Assembly (NCBI GenBank): GCA_937951935.1
Contig: CALGAM010000133.1
Coordinates: 1 to 64,000, forward strand
Length of the DNA: 64,000 nt
Reading direction: 5' to 3'
DNA from: an uncultured Micromonospora sp.
Lineage (GTDB): Bacteria > Actinomycetota > Actinomycetes > Mycobacteriales > Micromonosporaceae
Below are positions 58,396 through 64,000 of this stretch, one piece after another (the stretch's first letter is position 1; every line of letters starts with the position of its first letter). The translations under genes were made by a program, and so were the position numbers. The notes under the pieces were generated by a model that was given only the letters and a program-made list of their open reading frames with translations, was not told where the DNA came from and searched no databases.

Positions 58396-59298
58396 TCAGA
58401 AGTCGCCCTCGGCGACCTGGAAGACCGTCAGGCCGAGCTCGCGCCACATCCGGACCACCTGCATCCGGTCGTCGAAGACCCCGACCACCCGGTAGCGGTC
58501 GCGGATCTCCCGGTCGAAGATCTCCCGCTTGACCACCGCGTCCTTGCGCGAGTCGCCGACCGCCCGCATGTACAGCCCCAGGTACGGGACGCCGACGTGC
58601 TCGTCGAGCCACCGCTCGGTGGCGGACCGGCACGAGGCGTCCCGGCCGGTGCAGAAGACGACGCCGTAGCCGGCCGCGTGCATCGCCCGGACGGCCGCGA
58701 TCACGGCGGTGTTCGGTCGGTCCTCCCCGACCCGGCTCATGTCGTACGGGCTGCGTCCGGCAAGCAGCGCGACCGTGCCGTCGATGTCGACGAGCACGAT
58801 CTCCGGGGCGTCCCCGGCCGGCGGCGGCTCGTAGACCCTGGCCGGGGCGCCCGGCCGCGCGGTCGGCACCGGCAGCGGCAGCTTCCGGCCGGCCAGGTAG
58901 CGTTCGTGCAGCCGCCGGATCGCCTCCTCGCCGACCCGGTCCCGCTCCGGGCGCGCGGCGTCGCGACGCACGCACTCCTCCAGCGGTACGTCGGTGAAGT
59001 CGTGCACCTCGAAGGTCGCCCCGAGCCGGGCGGCGAGCTGCGCCCAGTCCCGCAGCGTGCGGGACCGCAGGTTGGTGTCGTCGACGCAGACGTCGACCCC
59101 GGCGCGCAGCAGCGCCTCCACCTGGGCGCGTTGCGCCAGGGTCACCTGCCCCTCGGCCCACTGGGTGAAGAGCCGCTCGCCGTGCAGCATCCGGCGTATG
59201 TCGTCCCGGTTCACGCGGACGACCCCGGGCTGCAGCGTACGGGCGAAGGTGGTCTTGCCCGAGGCGGGCAGCCCTCGCGTGGCGATCAGTCGGGGCAT
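58396..59298 (-). CDS. Polynucleotide kinase-phosphatase (T4 Pnkp-like)
   Basis: 300 residues from ATG 59298, with AGGAG 6 nt upstream. The N-terminal P-loop kinase (ATRGLPASGKTTFAR, NRDDIRRML, CVDDTNLRSRT) is followed by a HAD phosphatase (VLVDIDGTVALL, FCTGRDASCR, FDDRMQVV). Order and size match T4 polynucleotide kinase, which heals 5'-OH and 3'-phosphate ends before RNA ligation. No RNA ligase gene is adjacent. It is therefore a candidate stand-alone RNA or nick end-healing enzyme. Confidence 0.9.
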   Translation of the reverse strand: MPRLIATRGLPASGKTTFARTLQPGVVRVNRDDIRRMLHGERLFTQWAEGQVTLAQRAQVEALLRAGVDVCVDDTNLRSRTLRDWAQLAARLGATFEVHDFTDVPLEECVRRDAARPERDRVGEEAIRRLHERYLAGRKLPLPVPTARPGAPARVYEPPPAGDAPEIVLVDIDGTVALLAGRSPYDMSRVGEDRPNTAVIAAVRAMHAAGYGVVFCTGRDASCRSATERWLDEHVGVPYLGLYMRAVGDSRKDAVVKREIFDREIRDRYRVVGVFDDRMQVVRMWRELGLTVFQVAEGDF

Positions 59299-59975
59299 GG
59301 TCACTCCTGGTCGTACGAGACCCGGTCCGCCGCCGGGCGGACCTGCTGCCAGAGCCGGGAACGGTGGTCCCGGCCCCCAGGCGGGGGAAGAGGAGGTCGC
59401 GGTCGGGGTGGCGGGCGACCCGTGCGGCGAGGCCGCGCCGGGTCCACCCGGCGGGCGGCTCGGCCACGGTCTCACCGTACCCTGCTCGATCTTCGCCGCC
59501 CGGGCCTCGACGGACGCGGTCAGCTTCGGCCGCGACGCCGTCGACCCCCGGGGAACCGAAGACCAGCCGGTGCGGCCGGAGGCGCTCCGGATACTCGATC
59601 CTGACCGGGGGGTTCGGTCTCCGGTCCTGAGGGGTTCGGTGTCCGGCCCGTGCACGACCGTCCCCTTCTGGCGCGGTGACGGGGCGGGTCACGGGTGTGT
59701 CCTCCGGCCTGGGGGGAATCCAGCCGAGGGGAGTGTGCCTCTTCCGGCTGGGGGGATTGGGCCTCTTCCGGCTTGGGGGAACGCGGCGGGCAGACCGTGA
59801 CGTCACGGATGTGGTGCGCGGCCCGATTTCGGACCGGCGTGGGCGCCGTGGCACACTGGTCAACCGGCCACCGGTTCCGGTTCACGCCCGAGTCCGTGCC
59901 CCGCCGCGACCATCTGCCGCCGGGTCGGACGCCGAGGGGCGACCCGGCGACCATCGACGAAAGGACCGAGGCGAC
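59299..59975. other. Gene-free region between the kinase-phosphatase gene and rpmE, with short repeats
   Basis: Long frames on the minus strand continue the kinase-phosphatase gene upstream, but no family is recognisable and a good RBS precedes ATG 59298. Three imperfect copies of CCTC(TT)CCGGC(C)TGGGGGGA lie at 59700-59719, 59738-59759 and 59762-59782. The rpmE promoter should be near 59840-59960. Confidence 0.4.
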
Positions 59976-60200
59976 ATGAAGCCCGACATCCACCCTGAGT
60001 ACGTCACCACCCAGGTCACCTGCTCGTGTGGTAACTCGTTCACGACCCGCAGCACCGCCAAGGGCGGCGTGATCCACGTCGAGACCTGCAACGCCTGCCA
60101 CCCGTTCTACACCGGTAAGCAGCGCGTGCTGGACACCGCCGGTCGGGTCGCCAAGTTCCAGCAGAAGTACGCCAGGGTTCAGGCGAAGAAGAACAAGTAG
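59976..60200 (+). CDS. rpmE: 50S ribosomal protein L31 (zinc-binding, C+ type)
   Basis: 74 residues from ATG 59976. [19 protein letters not shown] has Cys16 and Cys18; the second pair, Cys38 and Cys41, is in [12 protein letters not shown]. All four zinc ligands are kept, so this is the zinc-containing paralogue used under zinc-replete conditions. The basic tail ends QAKKNK. It is followed by prfA, as in most actinobacteria, with a GC-rich hairpin-like sequence at 60212-60241 between them. Confidence 0.97.
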   Translation: MKPDIHPEYVTTQVTCSCGNSFTTRSTAKGGVIHVETCNACHPFYTGKQRVLDTAGRVAKFQQKYARVQAKKNK

Positions 60201-60326
60201 CCGCCTCGACGGGCCCGCCTCCGGTGACGGCCGGGGGCGGGTGTCGCGTGTGCGCGAACCGTCCCGGAAACCGGCGGGTCGGCGGGACCAGGCGTTGGAG
60301 TGGAAGCGAAGGAGGGGACACCGGCC

Positions 60327-61427
60327 ATGACCGTCGCGGGCGGCAGTGACCGGCTCGCCGCTCTCCTGGACGAGTACGCGGAGCTGCAGCGGCGGCTCGC
60401 CGACCCGGCGATCCACGCCGACCCGGCCGCCGCCCGGCGGGTGGGCCGGCGATTCGCCGAGTTGACCCCGTTGCACAAGGCCGCCGGCGAGCTGGAGCAG
60501 GCTCGGGCCGACCTGGTCGCCGCCCGGGAACTGGCCGCCGAGGACCCGACGTTCGCCGCCGAGGCGGAGGCGATCGCCGCGAGGATCCCGGGCCTCGAGG
60601 GCCGGCTCGCCGAGCTGCTGATCCCCCGCGACCCGCACGACGCCAAGGACGTCATCCTGGAGATCAAGGCCGGGGAGGGAGGCGAGGAGTCCGCGCTCTT
60701 CGCCGCGGACCTGCTGCGGATGTACCTGCGGTACGCCGAGCGGCAGGGCTGGGTCACCGAGGTGATCGACTCCCAGGAGTCCGACCTCGGTGGGATCAAG
60801 GACGTCTCGCTGGCGATCAAGATGCGGGGTGTGCCGGAGGGCGGCAACGGGGTCTGGTCCCGGCTGAAGTGGGAGGGCGGCGTCCACCGGGTGCAGCGGG
60901 TGCCGGTCACCGAGTCCCAGGGGCGGATCCACACCAGTGCGGCCGGTGTGCTGGTGCTGCCCGAGGCCGAGGAGGTCGACGTCACGATCGACCCGGGGGA
61001 TCTGCGTATCGACGTCTTCCGTTCGTCCGGGCCGGGTGGCCAGTCGGTGAACACCACCGACAGCGCGGTGCGGATCACCCACCTGCCGACCGGGATCGTG
61101 GTCTCCTGCCAGAACGAGAAGAGCCAGCTGCAGAACCGGGAGCAGGCGATGCGGATCCTGCGGGCCCGGCTGCTGGCCATCGCCCGGGAGCAGGCCGACG
61201 CCGCGGCCTCCGACGCCCGGCGGTCCCAGGTCCGCACCGTCGACCGGTCGGAGCGGATCCGCACGTACAACTTCCCGCAGAACCGGATCACCGACCACCG
61301 GATCGGCTACACGGCGTACAACCTGGACCTGGTGCTGGCCGGCGAGCTCGACGGGGTGCTCGACGCCCTGAGTGAGGCGGACCGGGCGGCGCGGTTGGCC
61401 GGGGAGACCGAACTGGCCCGCCGCTGA
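60327..61427 (+). CDS. prfA: Peptide chain release factor 1
   Basis: 366 residues from ATG 60327, with GGAGGGG 9 nt upstream. The stop-codon-reading PxT motif is PVT in [19 protein letters not shown], and the catalytic GGQ is in [18 protein letters not shown]. It releases peptides at UAA and UAG. Its Gln is methylated by PrmC, encoded beyond the diguanylate cyclase gene. Confidence 0.97.
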   Translation: MTVAGGSDRLAALLDEYAELQRRLADPAIHADPAAARRVGRRFAELTPLHKAAGELEQARADLVAARELAAEDPTFAAEAEAIAARIPGLEGRLAELLIPRDPHDAKDVILEIKAGEGGEESALFAADLLRMYLRYAERQGWVTEVIDSQESDLGGIKDVSLAIKMRGVPEGGNGVWSRLKWEGGVHRVQRVPVTESQGRIHTSAAGVLVLPEAEEVDVTIDPGDLRIDVFRSSGPGGQSVNTTDSAVRITHLPTGIVVSCQNEKSQLQNREQAMRILRARLLAIAREQADAAASDARRSQVRTVDRSERIRTYNFPQNRITDHRIGYTAYNLDLVLAGELDGVLDALSEADRAARLAGETELARR

Positions 61428-61452
61428 CACCGCCGGTCGGGACGGCCGGCCC

Positions 61453-63012
61453 TCAGCGGTCGGTACGCGCCTCGGCCTTGGCGCGGAGCATCTCCCGGTC
61501 GGCGCGTTCGAACGCCGCGCCGAAGGCGTCCCGCGCCCCCACGCCGGTGTTGCGTACCTCGGCGAAGCCGACGCTGACCCCGATCGGGGTTCCGGGCACC
61601 AACGACTCCCAGTCCTCGGACCGGATCGCCGTCCTGATCCGCCGGCCGACCTCGCCGGCCTCGGCCATCCCGGCCCCGGGGAGCACCACCACGAACTCGT
61701 CACCGCCGTAGCGGGCGACGAAGTCACCCCGGCGCAGCACGCGGTTGATCACAGCGGCGACCCGTTGCAGCACCAGGTCGCCGGAGTGGTGGCCGTGTAT
61801 GGTGTTGACCGCCTTGAAGCCGTCCAGGTCGCAGACCCCGATGACGGCACGCTCGCCGCGGCTCACCGTGTCGGCGACGTACCGTTCGAGGCGGCGGCGG
61901 TTCGGCAGGCCGGTGAGCGGGTCGGTCAACGCCTCGCCCTCGTACCGGGCGGCGGTCCGGCGCATCTCCTCGTGCTCGATCCGGGCGGCGATGCCGTCGA
62001 CGTAGACGTCCCGGAGCCGGTCGTTGCGCCGGGTGGCCAGCCGGAAGGCGTACCGGTCGGCCCGGTGCGCGGCGGCGTGGTCGCCGGCACGGGCGTGGGC
62101 CAGGCTGCACAACCGGGCGTGTTCCGCCGAGCCGAGCGTCTCGGCGGCGACGTTGATCGCCTCCAGCCGGGCCAACGCCTCGGCGCAGCGGCCGGCGGCG
62201 ATGGCCTGGCACGCCTCGCCGAGCTGGCGCATGTCCCGGGTCCGCACGCTGTCGCCGCCGTTGGCGAGCAGCCAGGACGGGTCGAGCTCCGGCCGGGTCG
62301 GTGGTTCGACCGGCGCGCCGAGGGCGGCCTGCCGGACGATGGCGTAGCCGTACGCCGCGCGGCTGCTCGGGCGCAGCCGCGCGGCCGTGCCGGCCCGGAC
62401 GAACCGCTCCAGGTCGGCGCGGATGTCCCGGAGCACCCGCAGGCACCCGTCACTGTCCCCGTGGTGGTCGAGCGCGACGGCGCTGCGCAGCCGGATCGCC
62501 GGTGCGGCGAAGGTCTCCTCCGCGATGCCGGCGGCGAGCCCCAGGGTTCTGGCCCGCTCGATGGCACTGAGCGCGTATCCGTGGAAGCCGAGGTACGAGT
62601 ACGCCATCGCCAGGTCGTGCCAGCCCCAGGCGGTGTCCCGGTCCGGCTGGTCCACCGCGTTCAGCGCCCGGGAGCCCTGCACCAGGTGGGTGACGCAGCG
62701 GTCGAGTGCGCCCTGGTCGTGCGCGGCGAGGGCGGCGAGGGCGTGCAGGTGGCCGTGCAGGTACGGCTCGGACAGGTCCCGCGCCGCGTCGAAGGCCTGC
62801 TCGACGGCGCGGGTGTACTCGGCGGTACGGCCCAGGTTGAGCACCGCGCACAGGCGCTGGAGCAGAGCGTCGGCCCGGGCGTACGGGTTCGTGGTGCTCG
62901 CGGACACGCGTTCGGCGATCAGGCACGCCTCGGCGGAACGGCTGCTCTCCATCAGCGCGCGGGCCTGCCGCAACGCCTCAACCTGGTCGCCGACCCGGTC
63001 GAGCCAACCCAC
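61453..63012 (-). CDS. Diguanylate cyclase with TPR-like N-terminal region (GGDEF)
   Basis: 519 residues from GTG 63012 with GGAGG 6 nt upstream. Residues 1-330 are all-helical with repeated Ala-rich pairs of helices, like a TPR solenoid. The C-terminal GGDEF domain (about 345-519) has DPLTGLPNRRRLERYV, the product-inhibition site RRGD and, five residues on, the active GGDEF in RYGGDEFVVVLPG. It should make cyclic di-GMP in the cytosol, a developmental signal in actinomycetes. No transmembrane segment or EAL domain. It is inserted, in the opposite orientation, between prfA and prmC. Confidence 0.93.
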   Translation of the reverse strand: MGWLDRVGDQVEALRQARALMESSRSAEACLIAERVSASTTNPYARADALLQRLCAVLNLGRTAEYTRAVEQAFDAARDLSEPYLHGHLHALAALAAHDQGALDRCVTHLVQGSRALNAVDQPDRDTAWGWHDLAMAYSYLGFHGYALSAIERARTLGLAAGIAEETFAAPAIRLRSAVALDHHGDSDGCLRVLRDIRADLERFVRAGTAARLRPSSRAAYGYAIVRQAALGAPVEPPTRPELDPSWLLANGGDSVRTRDMRQLGEACQAIAAGRCAEALARLEAINVAAETLGSAEHARLCSLAHARAGDHAAAHRADRYAFRLATRRNDRLRDVYVDGIAARIEHEEMRRTAARYEGEALTDPLTGLPNRRRLERYVADTVSRGERAVIGVCDLDGFKAVNTIHGHHSGDLVLQRVAAVINRVLRRGDFVARYGGDEFVVVLPGAGMAEAGEVGRRIRTAIRSEDWESLVPGTPIGVSVGFAEVRNTGVGARDAFGAAFERADREMLRAKAEARTDR

Positions 63013-63025
63013 GCAGAACCTCCAA

Positions 63026-63056
63026 CGGAAACGTGGACGTTTCCGAGCGGAAACGC
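63026..63056. promoter_or_regulatory. Operator-like palindrome in front of the diguanylate cyclase gene
   Basis: CGGAAACGT-GG-ACGTTTCCG (63026-63045) is a 9-bp perfect inverted repeat, and a third half-site CGGAAACGC follows at 63048-63056. It lies 14 bp before the GGDEF start and about 45-75 bp before prmC. The half-site resembles LacI/GalR-class operators. Confidence 0.55.
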
Positions 63057-63100
63057 ACTCGCGACGAGATGATTCCCGGTCGACGTTTCATGATTATGTC

Positions 63101-64000
63101 GTGAATCGGATTCCCGGGCATCAACAGAAGCCTCGGCCCTCTGCCGTGGTCGCCGAGACGGCGTCCGCGTTGGCCGCGGCCGGGATCGAGCCGGCCCGCA
63201 CCGAGGCCGAGCTTCTGGTGGCACACGTGCTCGGTGTGTCGCGGGCGGCCCTGCCGCTCGCCGGGCCGCTCGACGCGGCGCAGACGGACCGGCTCCGCGG
63301 GTTGGTGGCGCGGCGACTGCGCCGCGAGCCGTTGCAGCATCTGCTCGGCTCGGCGGCGTTCCGCTACCTGGAGCTCGCGGTCGGGCCGGGGGTCTTCGTG
63401 CCCCGCCCGGAGACCGAGCTGCTCGCCGGGTGGGGCATCGACCAGGCGCGCGCACTGTGCCCGCCGGGCGGGCCCGCGCCGGCCGACGGTGCGGTGCTGG
63501 TGGTGGACCTGTGCAGCGGAAGCGGCGCCATCGCGCTCGCCGTCGCCGGGGAGGTGCGCGGGGCGCGGGTGATCGCGGTGGAGCGTTCCCCGGCGGCGCT
63601 GGCCTGGCTGCGGCGCAACGCCGCCGACCGGGTGCGGGCCGGGGATCCGCCGATCGAGGTGGTCGCCGGAGACGTCACCGATCCGGATCTGCTCGGCGAG
63701 GTGGCTGGTCGGGTGGACGTCCTGCTGTGCAACCCGCCGTACGTGCCGGAGGGGACCACGGTGGCGCCCGAGGTCGCCGGGTACGACCCGGCGGAGGCGG
63801 TCTTCGGCGGCCCGGACGGGCTGGCGGTGATCCGGCACGTGGTGGAGCGGGCCGCCCACCTGCTGCGTCCCGGCGGCGTGCTGGGGATCGAGCACGACGA
63901 CACCCACGGGACGGCGGTTCCGGACCTGCTCCGGGCGGACGGCCGGTTCACCGACGTCGCCGACCACCCGGACCTGGTGGGGCGGCCACGGTTCGCCACC
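63101..64000 (+). CDS. prmC: Release factor glutamine methyltransferase, right end cut by window edge
   Basis: 300 codons visible from GTG 63101 (GTG 63146 is an alternative; no clear RBS). The N-terminal helical domain (EAELLVAHVLGVSRAAL) is followed by VPRPETELL, the SAM-binding VVDLCSGSGAIALAVA and the catalytic NPPYVP. It methylates the GGQ glutamine of RF1 and RF2. Family members are about 285-300 residues, so only the last residues should be missing. Confidence 0.95.
   Translation, partial: MNRIPGHQQKPRPSAVVAETASALAAAGIEPARTEAELLVAHVLGVSRAALPLAGPLDAAQTDRLRGLVARRLRREPLQHLLGSAAFRYLELAVGPGVFVPRPETELLAGWGIDQARALCPPGGPAPADGAVLVVDLCSGSGAIALAVAGEVRGARVIAVERSPAALAWLRRNAADRVRAGDPPIEVVAGDVTDPDLLGEVAGRVDVLLCNPPYVPEGTTVAPEVAGYDPAEAVFGGPDGLAVIRHVVERAAHLLRPGGVLGIEHDDTHGTAVPDLLRADGRFTDVADHPDLVGRPRFAT

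Overview
The window is about 64 kb of very GC-rich DNA with GTG starts, 4-nt stop/start overlaps, several apparently leaderless genes (a TANNNT box 6-8 nt before a GTG start), an actinobacterial-type rho, and the gene order argS-lysA-hom-thrC-...-thrB-rho-...-rpmE-prfA-...-prmC. It is an actinomycete chromosome, most likely Micromonosporaceae (Micromonospora or a relative). The genus is an inference from style and synteny.

Left part (1-7.6 kb): a PARG-like (TIGR02452) gene cut by the window edge, an aminoglycoside-phosphotransferase-like kinase, an SDR-like protein whose catalytic Tyr is Phe, and an AlkZ-like winged-helix protein. An operon follows, encoding a lipoprotein, a peptidoglycan-binding adaptor, and a MacB-type ATPase and permease. 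A DNA motif (GTTAAC-N6-GTTCAC) in front of this operon recurs in front of the response-regulator gene at 11.5 kb, linking the exporter to that two-component system.

8.0-26.0 kb is a compact 3,5-dihydroxyphenylglycine (DPG) non-ribosomal peptide locus. It has an HpgT-type aminotransferase, an MbtH-like protein, a two-component system, a SARP activator, dpgA-dpgB-dpgC, an ABC exporter with a proline/glycine-rich N-terminus, a thioesterase, one C-A-PCP NRPS module with a TubC-type docking domain, and a GNAT acetyltransferase. The slot normally held by dpgD is occupied by a frameshifted, recognisably decayed dpgD.

26.0-36.0 kb is a six-gene, translationally coupled operon on the minus strand: dynamin-like GTPase, Hsp70-like ATPase, a proline-rich protein with a possibly GrpE-like end, a membrane kinase-like protein (YegI type), a vWA protein (YegL type) and a PP2C-like phosphatase (YegK type). 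It joins SrfB/SrfC-like and YegI/K/L-like modules and is the best candidate here for an undescribed signalling or conflict system. Upstream of it lie a decayed IS30 transposase, a possible serine-recombinase fragment and the 3' end of a tRNA-Arg(CCG), which suggests an island built at a tRNA site.

37-64 kb is mostly core genome: an IS630-derived winged-helix protein with its own inverted repeat, DUF305 and DUF3105 membrane proteins, argS, lysA, hom, thrC, an RND exporter, an MFS exporter, a catalase-like protein, thrB, rho, a secreted phosphodiester glycosidase/metallophosphoesterase fusion, a polynucleotide kinase-phosphatase, rpmE, prfA, a diguanylate cyclase with an operator-like palindrome at its start, and prmC running off the right edge.
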